From positions 1 through 58,011 of the forward strand of contig JAHZJK010000005.1 in the NCBI GenBank assembly GCA_022600955.1: 58,011 nt of DNA, given 5' to 3'. Positions within the stretch are counted from its first letter, which is position 1, and every line of letters starts with the position of its first letter. The translations under genes were made by a program, and so were the position numbers. The stretch comes from Gammaproteobacteria bacterium (GTDB taxonomy: Bacteria > Pseudomonadota > Gammaproteobacteria > Steroidobacterales > Woeseiaceae). Positions 40,137 through 49,042 of the stretch are shown piece after piece. The notes under the pieces were generated by a model. The model was not told where the DNA came from and did not search any database. It saw only the letters and a list, made by a program, of their open reading frames with translations.

Positions 40137-41033
40137 CTAGCGCTGCGGATCCCCCAGGTGCATCAATGGCAGCGGGCTCGGGCTGGAACCATCCATGAAA
40201 TACACCTTGCTCGCCGGATCCTTGGAAATAGCTTTCAGGGCTTCCAGCGACTGCAACTGAATATACGCTGGATTCTGCGCGATCGCATTATTGATCTGCG
40301 TAATTTCGTAAGCCTGGGCATCCGCAAGAATGCGTTTACGGGCGGCTTCTTCCTCTGCCGCCTCACGACCAGCCTGCGCACGCGCTACCTCTTGCTGCAG
40401 CTCTGTTCGAACACGCTCGAGCTCGGCTTTCTCCTGCTCGACTGCCTGCTCACGTTCTTTCTTCTGCTCGATAGCCTGCACAATGAATGGCGGCAGCGTG
40501 ATATCGCGAATCAACACCTCGGAAACGATGATGCCCTGTTGCTCAAGGTCATCCCGCAAGCCGTCGGTCAATGCCGTCTGAAGAGTTTCCTGAGTTTCCT
40601 CGAGAAAGAAATCCTCGGCGCGGCGCACGCTCTTGCCCTGTTCGCGCAACAAAGACCGTAACTTCGGAATCAGGTGAACTCGAACAGCGGCTTCAGCCGT
40701 ACCGGTTGCGCCCAGAATCTTGGATGCCATTGCACCGTCGATTCGATACTGCACGCTCACATCGAGCCTCGTTTGAAGTTGGTCCTGGCTCGGCACGTTG
40801 GCGGTTTCGAGATGCGTTTTCTTGCGCGCGTCGAACATGGTCCACTTGTAGAGTGGGTTCACAGGAAAATGCAGTCCTTCCGGATATCCCTCTAGCTGGG
40901 CCTTACCGAACAGCGTCGCAACACCGACGTGTCCTACGGGAACCGTCTTGTAGATATTCATGATGACGATCACCAGGACAAAAACGCCGAGCGCGGTCAT
41001 TACCAGTGACTTATTGGGATTCGATCCTGCCAT
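40137..41033 (-). CDS. prohibitin/SPFH-domain membrane protein
   Basis: One N-terminal membrane helix (TALGVFVLVIVIMNIYKTVP) then an SPFH domain (VGHVGVATLFGKAQLEGYPE; QLQTRLDVSVQYRIDG) and a long helical coiled-coil tail (EQKKEREQAVEQEKAELERV). Prohibitin-like proteins form ring scaffolds on the membrane and often control proteases. Start at the ATG at 41033; an upstream ATG at 41090 lies in less convincing sequence. It lies between the two pentein-fold genes. Confidence 0.85.
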   Translation of the reverse strand: MAGSNPNKSLVMTALGVFVLVIVIMNIYKTVPVGHVGVATLFGKAQLEGYPEGLHFPVNPLYKWTMFDARKKTHLETANVPSQDQLQTRLDVSVQYRIDGAMASKILGATGTAEAAVRVHLIPKLRSLLREQGKSVRRAEDFFLEETQETLQTALTDGLRDDLEQQGIIVSEVLIRDITLPPFIVQAIEQKKEREQAVEQEKAELERVRTELQQEVARAQAGREAAEEEAARKRILADAQAYEITQINNAIAQNPAYIQLQSLEALKAISKDPASKVYFMDGSSPSPLPLMHLGDPQR

Positions 41034-41115
41034 ACGATATCTCCTGCGGGATGATTTATTAACGGGTCTAAGATTTGTGGGCGAATTCAATGATTTAAAG
41101 TCCAGATGAGGCGGT

Positions 41116-42057
41116 CTACCCTAAATTCGGTAGGTGCACTTCAGCCAGCATGCAGCGCACGCTGCCGCCCGCGGAACGCTCGATATTGTCGATCGGCGCA
41201 TGCACGACGGCACCATTGTCTTGCAGCATTTGGCGCTGTTCGGTATTCAGGGAGTCCCATGCAGTCGTCGACATCGCGACAACTCTGCCGCCGTTGGCGT
41301 CGCGCAATTCGAGCATATTGCCCGCAAATGCATCCAGCTGATCAAAACTCAGGCGGATGACCTCATGACCACTGTTACGGAGTGACGCAAGTACAGCGGC
41401 GCGTTGTTCTTCGTCAGGGATCGCGGCGTCGCAAACGACAGCAACCGCCTCGCCTACGTTCATCAACACATTGGTGTGATAGATCGGCACGCCATTGCGA
41501 TCGACCGCGTCAAATGCGACGACCTCGTAGTCCATACGTTGCGCAAAATCACCCAATGGATCCAGCTGCGTGCGCGTGGATAAGCACGCATAGGCAACTT
41601 TGTTGTGGCGATCAAGCACCATACTGCCGGTGCCTTCGAGGTAGTGGCCCGCATCTTCATGAGCGGAAAGGTCAACGATCTCGGTGACCTGGTAACCAAG
41701 CTCGTTGTCGAGGCGAGCGATAATATCGGCACGCCTTTCGGTGCGGCGGTTGGGGGCCTCCATCGGATACAGGACCACTCGGCCGTCGGCATGAAAACTC
41801 ACCCAATTGTTCGGGAATATCGAATCCGGCGTATGCGGCTCTTCGGTATCGTCAGCGACGATGACTGTCACACCTGCATCGCGGAGAATTGCCGCCAGCC
41901 CGTCAAACTCAAGCAGTGCCTGTGTCTGTTGTTCCTCCGCTGAGGCGCTGGTTTTGCCCTGGAAAAGGTTTGACGCCGCGGTCATCGGGTTGCTCTCAAA
42001 CCGGGCAGGCCGAATCATCAGAACGGCGGACGCTAATTGTGCTTCATTCGCTGGCAT
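41116..42057 (-). CDS. CtlX-type amidinotransferase/hydrolase
   Basis: VLMIRPARFESNPMTAASN is the N-terminal signature of the CtlX-type pentein-fold family, seen in citrulline utilisation. EGTGSMVLDR, a His in YHTNVLMNVGEAVAVVC (about 192) and the Cys of GGSVRCMLAEV (about 301) form the catalytic set. Probably acts on a guanidino or ureido compound. Second pentein-fold gene in the same cluster, 82 bp upstream of the SPFH gene. Confidence 0.85.
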   Translation of the reverse strand: MPANEAQLASAVLMIRPARFESNPMTAASNLFQGKTSASAEEQQTQALLEFDGLAAILRDAGVTVIVADDTEEPHTPDSIFPNNWVSFHADGRVVLYPMEAPNRRTERRADIIARLDNELGYQVTEIVDLSAHEDAGHYLEGTGSMVLDRHNKVAYACLSTRTQLDPLGDFAQRMDYEVVAFDAVDRNGVPIYHTNVLMNVGEAVAVVCDAAIPDEEQRAAVLASLRNSGHEVIRLSFDQLDAFAGNMLELRDANGGRVVAMSTTAWDSLNTEQRQMLQDNGAVVHAPIDNIERSAGGSVRCMLAEVHLPNLG

Positions 42058-42073
42058 CGGGCATTATAGGGCC

Positions 42074-42535
42074 ATGCTGTACCGATTGCGCAATGCTGTT
42101 TTTAACCCGGCCTGGATCTGCTTCCTGTGGGTGGGCATTACGGTTGGCGTGTCGATGATCGCGACCCCTGTGCGCTTCACGGCGGAAACCATCACGCGGC
42201 CGATCGCGCTCGATATCGGTCGCGTCGTGTTCGCCGCATTGAACAAGGTAGAACTCGTTGCCTTGCTGCTGTTACTCGTAGTTGTTCGGTTGTCCGGTCG
42301 CACCGCTCAGCTCTGGGCATTTTGCGGTGCACTGGCACTCATCGTGCTGGCACAGTCGGTATGGCTGACCCCGGAGCTCACCGAACGTACGCAAATCATT
42401 ATCGACGGCGGGGTACCGCCCAAGTCGTATGCACACGCAATCTATTCATCGCTCGAACTGGTCAAGATCGGGCTGTTGCTGACGCTTGGTTTTCGTGCGC
42501 TGTCTGAATCAGACGGCAGCACTGGGACGCGCTGA
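42074..42535 (+). CDS. membrane protein, 153 aa, about four helices
   Basis: Start placed at the ATG at 42074 (MLYRLRNAVFNPAWICFLWV). Four helices, with IATPVRFTAETITRPIALDI between the first two, the pattern of DUF4149-like or ABC-free small membrane proteins. Function unknown. Converges on the glutathione transferase gene, overlapping its end by 27 bp. Confidence 0.65.
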   Translation: MLYRLRNAVFNPAWICFLWVGITVGVSMIATPVRFTAETITRPIALDIGRVVFAALNKVELVALLLLLVVVRLSGRTAQLWAFCGALALIVLAQSVWLTPELTERTQIIIDGGVPPKSYAHAIYSSLELVKIGLLLTLGFRALSESDGSTGTR

Positions 42536-43138
42536 CACCTGCTCATACCAGCGCCTCGTGTGCGGCGCATCGTCCGGGATGTCGACCTTGATCCAGGCAC
42601 CAAAATCAACGGCGACCATGGCCGAAATATCCGCAATCGAATAGCGTGTCCCGGCAAGATACTCACTGCTCGCGAGTTGCGAATCAATACGACGATAGAA
42701 CTGCAAGAGGCGCTCTTTGCCGCGTTCGGCGAGCTCCGGTATCTGCGCATAGGACACCGGGCCTGACATGGCCCGATCCTTGAAGCCCCTGGTGCGGTTT
42801 CTGAACGCCTCTGCAGCAGCAAGCAAGCCTTGCTGTTCCGCCTTGACGTTCCACATCAGTACTTGCGCGCGCTCGATGTCAGTACTTCCCAGCAACGCGG
42901 GCTCTGGAAACCGTGCTTCGAGAAAATGACAAATTGGCAACACTTCAGACAGGCAAGAACCGTCATCCAGTTGTAACGCGGGCACGACGCAGTCCGGATT
43001 GATCTTCTGAAAATCAGCGCTGAATTGTTCGCCATTGCGCAGATCGACCTGCACAGTTTCTATTTCAACACCCTTCTCCGCGAGGAAAATACGGACGCGG
43101 CGCGGACTGGGCGCTGTACTGCAGTCGAAGAATTTCAT
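42509..43138 (-). CDS. glutathione S-transferase family protein, 209 aa
   Basis: N-terminal thioredoxin fold (MKFFDCSTAPSPRRVRIFLA) with the cis-proline region DCVVPALQLDDGSCLSEVLP and the C-terminal helical domain ending RWYEQVSARPS. S in the STAPSP context is the likely catalytic residue. Start at the ATG at 43138. Conjugates glutathione to electrophiles. 1 bp from the upstream second transferase gene; probably an operon. Confidence 0.85.
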   Translation of the reverse strand: MKFFDCSTAPSPRRVRIFLAEKGVEIETVQVDLRNGEQFSADFQKINPDCVVPALQLDDGSCLSEVLPICHFLEARFPEPALLGSTDIERAQVLMWNVKAEQQGLLAAAEAFRNRTRGFKDRAMSGPVSYAQIPELAERGKERLLQFYRRIDSQLASSEYLAGTRYSIADISAMVAVDFGAWIKVDIPDDAPHTRRWYEQVSARPSAAV

Positions 43139-43139
43139 C

Positions 43140-43844
43140 TTATGGCTCCAGCATGGCTGCCGCCGCCTGCACGGTCTCTGAATTCTGATCAAACAACAAC
43201 GCGCGCGCAGCGTCACTGCGACGTTCATTACGTGGCCAGTCCTTGCCCAGGTCGGTTCCCTTGCGAACGGCTGGCCGTTGTTTCATATGATCGAACCAAG
43301 GCCGCAGATTTGAGAACTTGTCGAGATCGTTGCCGAGGCGCTTGTAGGGTAAGACCCAGGGAAAACACGCGATATCGGCGATTGAGTAGTCACCGGCAAG
43401 AAACTCTCTGTTTCGCAGTCGCACATCCATGACGGCGAGCAGGCGGTCGTATTCGTTGGCATAGCGCTTGTGTGCGTAGGGCACGTCTTGCTTCGTGTAG
43501 TTTACGAAGTGACTCAATTGCCCGGCCATGGGACCCAGGCCACCGGCTTGCCAGAACAGCCATTGCATGACCTCGAAGCGCCCGGCCGCGTCAGCCGGCA
43601 ACATGCAACCGGTTTTTTCGGCCAGGTAAAGCAGAATTGCGCCGCCTTCAAATACTGAAATGCCTTTCTCTGTATCAACGATCGCCGGCATGCGGTTGTT
43701 GGGACTGATGCGCAGAAATTCGGCAGCGAATTGATCACCATTCCCAATGTCGACAGGAATCACTTCGTAAGGAAGACCACACTCCTCGAGCATGATGGCA
43801 ATCTTGTGGCCGTTTGGCGTCGGCCAATAGTAGAGTTCAATCAT
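43140..43844 (-). CDS. glutathione S-transferase (YfcG/Ure2p-like), 234 aa
   Basis: MIELYYWPTPNGHKIAIMLE has the TPNGxK motif typical of YfcG/Ure2p-like enzymes, followed by NNRMPAIVD with the cis-proline and the C-terminal domain (IADIACFPWVLPYKRLG). Such enzymes often act as disulfide reductases on glutathione adducts. Adjacent to a second glutathione transferase gene in the same direction. Confidence 0.85.
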   Translation of the reverse strand: MIELYYWPTPNGHKIAIMLEECGLPYEVIPVDIGNGDQFAAEFLRISPNNRMPAIVDTEKGISVFEGGAILLYLAEKTGCMLPADAAGRFEVMQWLFWQAGGLGPMAGQLSHFVNYTKQDVPYAHKRYANEYDRLLAVMDVRLRNREFLAGDYSIADIACFPWVLPYKRLGNDLDKFSNLRPWFDHMKQRPAVRKGTDLGKDWPRNERRSDAARALLFDQNSETVQAAAAMLEP

Positions 43845-43870
43845 GTGTTCCAGTATAAGATGTTAATTCT

Positions 43871-44314
43871 ATGTTGCCACCCAGCTATTGGTTAGCCGGT
43901 CTGATAACGATACTCATTGTGATCGTTTGCGTGCTCGTGCATTACGAAGGCCTGCGGTTGTTGAGTGATCGATTGCCGACACCGCGCCTGCACCAGCGAC
44001 AGCGCGTCATTTTGCTGATCCTGAGCCTGTTGTTTCTGCATATCGTCGAAATCTGGATCTTTGGTCTTGCCTACTACGGGTTACTCACTCTCGGTAATTT
44101 CGGTGAGCTGCAGGGCGTGTCGGGCAACCTGCTATACGACTGCGTCTATTTTTCGGCATCCGCGTATACAACCATTGGCTTCGGTGATATTTACCCCGTC
44201 GGCGCACTGCGGACGATGACTGGCGCCGAGGGCATCACCGGCCTGACTATCATTACCTGGTCGGCCTCTTATACGTTTGTCGAAATGCTGAAAACCTGGG
44301 ATTCGAATGAGTGA
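43871..44314 (+). CDS. two-helix potassium-type ion channel, 147 aa
   Basis: TTIGFGDIYP (about residue 100) is the potassium-channel selectivity filter, between two membrane helices (ILLILSLLFLHIVEIWIFGL and EGITGLTIITWSASYTFVEM), as in the Ion_trans_2 family. The length is that of a minimal channel subunit with no regulatory domain. ATG start. Its end overlaps the lipase gene by 8 bp, so the two are coupled. Confidence 0.85.
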   Translation: MLPPSYWLAGLITILIVIVCVLVHYEGLRLLSDRLPTPRLHQRQRVILLILSLLFLHIVEIWIFGLAYYGLLTLGNFGELQGVSGNLLYDCVYFSASAYTTIGFGDIYPVGALRTMTGAEGITGLTIITWSASYTFVEMLKTWDSNE

Positions 44315-45242
44315 GCTGATGACGGAGAAATTCCAACTACCGGCGCCCGACGGCCATGTTATTCACGGCACTGTCTGGCAACCGGCAACAACTGCCAGAG
44401 GCGTGTTACAGGTTTTTCACGGTCTTGGTGAACATCACCTTCGCTATGAACGCTTCGCGGCGCTTGCCGCCAGTCGCGGCCTCGCCGTTGTCGCCCACGA
44501 TCATCGTGGGCACGGAGAAAAGGCACAACAACTCGGACATTTCGCCGACACGGATGGCTGGCGAAAGCTCAGCGATGATGGCCTGCTCGTCAACGATTTC
44601 ATACAGGGACGTTTTGCAGATCTTCCTTTAGTACTCATTGGACACAGCATGGGCTCGTACATTGCCCAGTACTTTGCAATGCAGCACGCGAACAGGTTTT
44701 CCGCGCTGGTGTTGTCGGCCTCGACCTGGCCGAACAAGGGGCTGCTGTTCGTCGGCAGGCTGCTCGCCCGCATTCTGTCCTGGCGCCTTGGTGTACGCGG
44801 CAACAGTCCGTTGCTTCACAAGATGGGGTTTGGAGATTTCAACAAGCCGTTTGAACCGGCCAGGACAGAACTGGACTGGCTGTCCCGCGATGAATCAGAA
44901 GTCGACAAGTACATCGACGACCCACTCTGCGGCGGCCCTTACAGTTGTGGGCTGTGGCTTGACCTGATGGGTGGGTTGCAAACCATCGCCAGTGACAATG
45001 CTTTGCATTTCGTACCGGCTGAGTTGCCGATATTGTTTACGGGTGGCTCCCTGGACCCCGTCGGCGGCGACAAGGGTATCGCATCGCTGGCGATGCACTA
45101 TGCACAGACCGGGCATAGTCGAATTACCGTTAAGGTTTACGACGGGGGTCGCCATGAGATGCTCAACGAAACCAATCGTGATGAATTCAGCCGCGATTTA
45201 CTGGACTGGATAGAAGCGCGTTTTAGTCCTCTCGCGCCCTGA
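44307..45242 (+). CDS. alpha/beta-hydrolase lipase (monoacylglycerol lipase type)
   Basis: The catalytic Ser lies in VLIGHSMGSYIAQYFA (about 113); Asp in GGSLDPVGG (about 250) and His in GGRHEMLNE (about 280) complete the triad. VLQVFHGLGEHHLRYERFA is the typical start of the hydrolase_4/S33 family. No signal peptide, so cytoplasmic. Coupled to the channel gene; converges on the TetR gene with a 20-bp overlap. Confidence 0.85.
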   Translation: MSELMTEKFQLPAPDGHVIHGTVWQPATTARGVLQVFHGLGEHHLRYERFAALAASRGLAVVAHDHRGHGEKAQQLGHFADTDGWRKLSDDGLLVNDFIQGRFADLPLVLIGHSMGSYIAQYFAMQHANRFSALVLSASTWPNKGLLFVGRLLARILSWRLGVRGNSPLLHKMGFGDFNKPFEPARTELDWLSRDESEVDKYIDDPLCGGPYSCGLWLDLMGGLQTIASDNALHFVPAELPILFTGGSLDPVGGDKGIASLAMHYAQTGHSRITVKVYDGGRHEMLNETNRDEFSRDLLDWIEARFSPLAP

Positions 45243-45891
45243 CAGGCAGCCAGGTCGGCAAGTAAAACGACAAGTAGGTGGTGCCGATTTTCTGCGCCTC
45301 TGCGAGGCGTTTGTCAGAAACGAATCCTTCACGCCGAACGGCATCCGAAAAAATGGTGTCGCATAGCGCCGTGTACATACTCAGTACCGAATGCCAGTCC
45401 TCGATCTCCGGTATCACGAACACTTTGTCAAAAATATCGGCAACTGCAGCCGTCAGGTCATGTACGGCCAGCCGGTAGCTCTCTGGCACATTGGACCGCA
45501 CTCTCGGCAAAACACGCAGTGTGTCAGCCGTTCTTACCCAATACTCGGCACCACGCACAACGATCAGGTCTGACAACTCGGCCCAGGATTCAACGTCTAC
45601 ATCCATGTTGGCGGATCGAATATAGCTTACAAAATCATTGATCCAGGTACTCGAAAGATCCTGCATGAGATCGTCGATACCATTGTAAATTCGATAGGCT
45701 GATCCCCGCGATACACCGGCCGACTGGAACACGTCGCTAAACTTGAGAGGCTTGCCGCTCTTTTCCTCGATCAGGCGCTGCGCCTCGGCCAGGAGCCGTT
45801 CGCGGTTTGCACGGCCGCGCGTGCGCAGCTTCGGGATACGATGATCCGAGCGTGAGCCAGCCTTCTGAATACTCGTAGCTGTCATGACCAA
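45223..45891 (-). CDS. TetR-type transcriptional regulator, 222 aa
   Basis: The N-terminal HTH is clear: RANRERLLAEAQRLIEEKSG then FSDVFQSAGVSRGSAYRIYN (recognition helix in GVSRGSAYRIY). The C-terminal ligand-binding domain is helical. Start at 45891; an ATG two codons on (45885) is equally possible. It probably represses a neighbouring gene such as the TonB receptor or lipase; no operator was identified. Convergent overlap with the lipase gene. Confidence 0.8.
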   Translation of the reverse strand: MVMTATSIQKAGSRSDHRIPKLRTRGRANRERLLAEAQRLIEEKSGKPLKFSDVFQSAGVSRGSAYRIYNGIDDLMQDLSSTWINDFVSYIRSANMDVDVESWAELSDLIVVRGAEYWVRTADTLRVLPRVRSNVPESYRLAVHDLTAAVADIFDKVFVIPEIEDWHSVLSMYTALCDTIFSDAVRREGFVSDKRLAEAQKIGTTYLSFYLPTWLPVRARED

Positions 45892-46036
45892 ACCTCAGTT
45901 GAGCGCCCGTGGATTCTGGACTTGCGAATCGAGACACGACAAGGAACGTTGTAGCGCAATTCCCAGTGTCGATTGTAACCAATTGTGCAACTTTTGTCGC
46001 GAATTAGCGCTGCATTTGCTTCGACTGAAACAGGCA

Positions 46037-46067
46037 AAAAAAAAGCCCCGCACGTGGCGGGGCTTTC
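46037..46067. terminator. bidirectional rho-independent terminator
   Basis: AGCCCCGC (46044-46051), loop ACGTG, GCGGGGCT (46057-46064), flanked by an A-run on the left and TTT on the right, so it can end both leftward transcription of the TonB-receptor gene and rightward read-through. It uses the same stem as the tRNA-Thr terminator. Confidence 0.85.
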
Positions 46068-46087
46068 TCGTAACGCTTAAACGAACT

Positions 46088-48781
46088 CTAGAATGTCATC
46101 CGAGCCCGCAGGTACCAGCTACCACCGTTGAATCCGAATGGGCTGGACTCTGAGTACAGCTGACCGAGGTCGCCTGCACCCGGGTTCGTGTCGGGGTACT
46201 CGTCGAACATATTGGACAGTCCGCCAATTACTTCGATCGTATCCGAGAACTGGTAAGCAACTTCAGCGTCAAACAATACTGATGCACCAATTCCATCCAC
46301 ACCGTTACCGGTATCGTCCCAACCACCGTAGTAGTTAGCACGCAGCAAAGTACGGAACTGACCCTGGACGTGCGTCCAGCCAATGCTGCCCTTGACGTTC
46401 GGCAACAAGTCTTCCAGTGCCCGCACACGGTCGGCACTAATTGGGTTCAGCGTACCAACGCTGTCTACTTCGGTCTTGTTGTAGTTAGCAGCAAACGTAA
46501 TAGACGAATCGCCACTACCCAGCTCGAAGCCGTAGTTACCGACAACGTCGATACCCGTTGTTGTGGTGTCAAAGCTGTTGGAGAAGAAGCGGAAGGTTGA
46601 CAGATCATCAAGACCGACGAAGTCGGCGCGGTTGATCGTGCCATCGGCGTCAAGTCCGGTCAGAGCTGCTGACACAGACGTGTAGTTGTTGACGTTGCCG
46701 TCAGCAAAATTCAACGCGGTCAGGAAGTCGACATCGGCGCCAAGCGCTACGCGATCTTCAAGTTCGATATTGTAGAAATCGACCGTCCAGGTTGACTCAC
46801 CTACATCGACAGAGAATCCGAGTGCGAGGTTAAGTGCATCCTCGGGCCCTAATCCCGGGCGTCCGTTGCCCTGGCTCTCGATGAAGTCTGCAGCGAGCTG
46901 ACCCGCAGCAGATGACAGCGGCAAAGTACCCTGGTCAACGAGCACGCCGTTAACGTTCTGCGTGGTTACGTTGGTGATGTTGGCCTGTCCTGCAGTCGGT
47001 GCGTGGAAACCGGTTGAGAAGGCACCGCGAATAAGGAATGTGTCACTCACGTGGAACATACCGGCAACCTTGACGTCCGTCGTATCACCGAATTCGCTGA
47101 AGTCTTCGAAGCGAACAGCGGCTTGCATCGTGAACCTGTCGGTCAGATCAGCTTCGAGGTCGACATAGACCGCGACACTGTCCTGATCGCTGGACGAACC
47201 GTTTGCGAATCCACCGAAACCGTTTGAACTGGACGAGAAGCCCTGATCAGCGAGCGGACCAAGCGCAAATGACGCAGCGTCGCCAGCAAACAGGTCGAAC
47301 TCTTCCTTGCGGTACTCGGTACCGAACGCGATGTTCAGATCTGACGCAAGACCTGCATCGATGGAGTAGACAAAGTCTGCGTTAACCATCGTTTCAGTCT
47401 GCTCTTGCCCACCAGGGATGAAGTCTCTCGGTGTATTGGGTCCGAGTGATGCGTTGACCGTGTTGCGAATGAAAAAGTCGGTACGGTTTGAGCCCTGCGA
47501 CACACTGAAGTCGTAGCTCAGCCCCGTGCCAAGATCCATCTCACCGCGAACACCGGCTGCGATAGCCATGTCCTCGTTGTCGCCACCAAAGCGTGGCACG
47601 AATCCACTCGGAATCGTCTCAACAAAGGAGAAGCAGTTCGGGTCAGCAACAACGGCTGCAAGAACCGTTGGGTCAGCAATCAAGCCACCGCCCTGTGTCA
47701 GCGGAATACCCGCCGGGCAAACACCACCAACGCCGAGACCATCGAGATCACCAACGCGGATAGAAGCAACACCTGCCGGGTCGAGAGCACCAGTTACCGC
47801 ATCAACGGTCGGGCCGGCGTAAACGCCACCTCGGTTGGTCGGGTTACGGAAGAAGAAGCCACCTTCGGCGGTACGTTGTCCGTAGTTACCGAAGAAGTAG
47901 AGCTCTGCGCTGTCATTCAGATCAACACCACCGTTGACGAAGAACTTCATGTCATCGGTTACATCAGGCTGACCCCAGTACTGAGGAACTTCGCTCGTGT
48001 AAGAGTTGATTGTCTGGAAGTCTGCGACAGCGGTATTGCCTGCGGCGATCAACGCTGCAACGTCGTCACGAACGACTGAGCGAACCGTACCGTCTGACTC
48101 ATTGAGTTCTGCCGTCAGGTTCAGGAAGCCTGAGTCACCAAGCGGCAGACCAACGTTACCAGCGATGCGGTAGTTATCACCGTCATTCTCGTAGGTTGAG
48201 CCGTAGTTGACCTGAACTTCAGCGCCTTCAGAAGCATCTCTCAGGACGAAGTTGATAACGCCGGCAATGGCGTCAGAACCGTACTGCGAAGATGCACCGT
48301 CGCGAAGAACCTCAACCTGCTTGAGAGCCATTGAAGGAATCGAGGAAATGTCGACACCCTGGGCACCATCAGAAATACCACCGCCGAGGAACGAGATGAC
48401 CGAGCCACGATGACGTCGTTTGCCGTTCACCAGGACCAATACGTTGTCCGGTGACAGGCCGCGCACGTTGGCTGGACGTGAAACCGTAGCGGCGTCACTG
48501 ATCGGCTGTGTGTTTACGTCAAATGACGGAACTGCGGAACGCAGCAGATCCTGGACATCCGAAGCAGCATTCTGCTGGAACTCCGTGCCACCGATGACAT
48601 CGATCGGAACCGGCGAGTCCGCCGCCGAACGATCTGCTCGACGCGTACCGGTAGTGATAATCATTTCGATTACCTCTTCATCGGCGTCAGTCTGCGCAAA
48701 ACTTAGTTGCGGAAATGCAACAGTCGCAGGCATCGCGAGGGCGAGCATTACTCCCTTGCATACATTCAGTTTTCTATTCAC
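46088..48781 (-). CDS. TonB-dependent outer-membrane receptor, 897 aa
   Basis: Signal peptide then a TonB box region (DEEVIEMIITTGTRR) and a plug domain (VPIDVIGGTEFQQNAASDVQ; then LRDGASSQYGSDAIAGVINF), followed by the 22-stranded barrel and a terminal aromatic residue (GGSWYLRARMTF). Length 897 is usual. It imports a nutrient (siderophore, vitamin, sugar or peptide) using TonB energy; the ligand cannot be named. The upstream 261 bp up to the amidohydrolase gene's stop probably hold its promoter. A terminator follows it. Confidence 0.9.
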   Translation of the reverse strand: MNRKLNVCKGVMLALAMPATVAFPQLSFAQTDADEEVIEMIITTGTRRADRSAADSPVPIDVIGGTEFQQNAASDVQDLLRSAVPSFDVNTQPISDAATVSRPANVRGLSPDNVLVLVNGKRRHRGSVISFLGGGISDGAQGVDISSIPSMALKQVEVLRDGASSQYGSDAIAGVINFVLRDASEGAEVQVNYGSTYENDGDNYRIAGNVGLPLGDSGFLNLTAELNESDGTVRSVVRDDVAALIAAGNTAVADFQTINSYTSEVPQYWGQPDVTDDMKFFVNGGVDLNDSAELYFFGNYGQRTAEGGFFFRNPTNRGGVYAGPTVDAVTGALDPAGVASIRVGDLDGLGVGGVCPAGIPLTQGGGLIADPTVLAAVVADPNCFSFVETIPSGFVPRFGGDNEDMAIAAGVRGEMDLGTGLSYDFSVSQGSNRTDFFIRNTVNASLGPNTPRDFIPGGQEQTETMVNADFVYSIDAGLASDLNIAFGTEYRKEEFDLFAGDAASFALGPLADQGFSSSSNGFGGFANGSSSDQDSVAVYVDLEADLTDRFTMQAAVRFEDFSEFGDTTDVKVAGMFHVSDTFLIRGAFSTGFHAPTAGQANITNVTTQNVNGVLVDQGTLPLSSAAGQLAADFIESQGNGRPGLGPEDALNLALGFSVDVGESTWTVDFYNIELEDRVALGADVDFLTALNFADGNVNNYTSVSAALTGLDADGTINRADFVGLDDLSTFRFFSNSFDTTTTGIDVVGNYGFELGSGDSSITFAANYNKTEVDSVGTLNPISADRVRALEDLLPNVKGSIGWTHVQGQFRTLLRANYYGGWDDTGNGVDGIGASVLFDAEVAYQFSDTIEVIGGLSNMFDEYPDTNPGAGDLGQLYSESSPFGFNGGSWYLRARMTF

Positions 48782-49042
48782 GTTCTTTTCTCCCTGACAT
48801 TTTTAGTCGGATTGCACGCTATATAAGCCATATTCGCTCCCGCGGGTCGGTTACAGCATGCTGGATAAAACAAGTGCCTAACGTGGTTGTTCAATCTCGT
48901 TGCAGAATAACCACAGGCAACTCCGTTAACTATCGACCTTTCGGCCGAATGAGTCAACTGGAAACGGGGTTCCGAAACAGTTTCCGTAGAGACTATTCTG
49001 GCTGTCGAACTCTCAACCGGGCGCCTGAGCGGCCAGGCGGGG

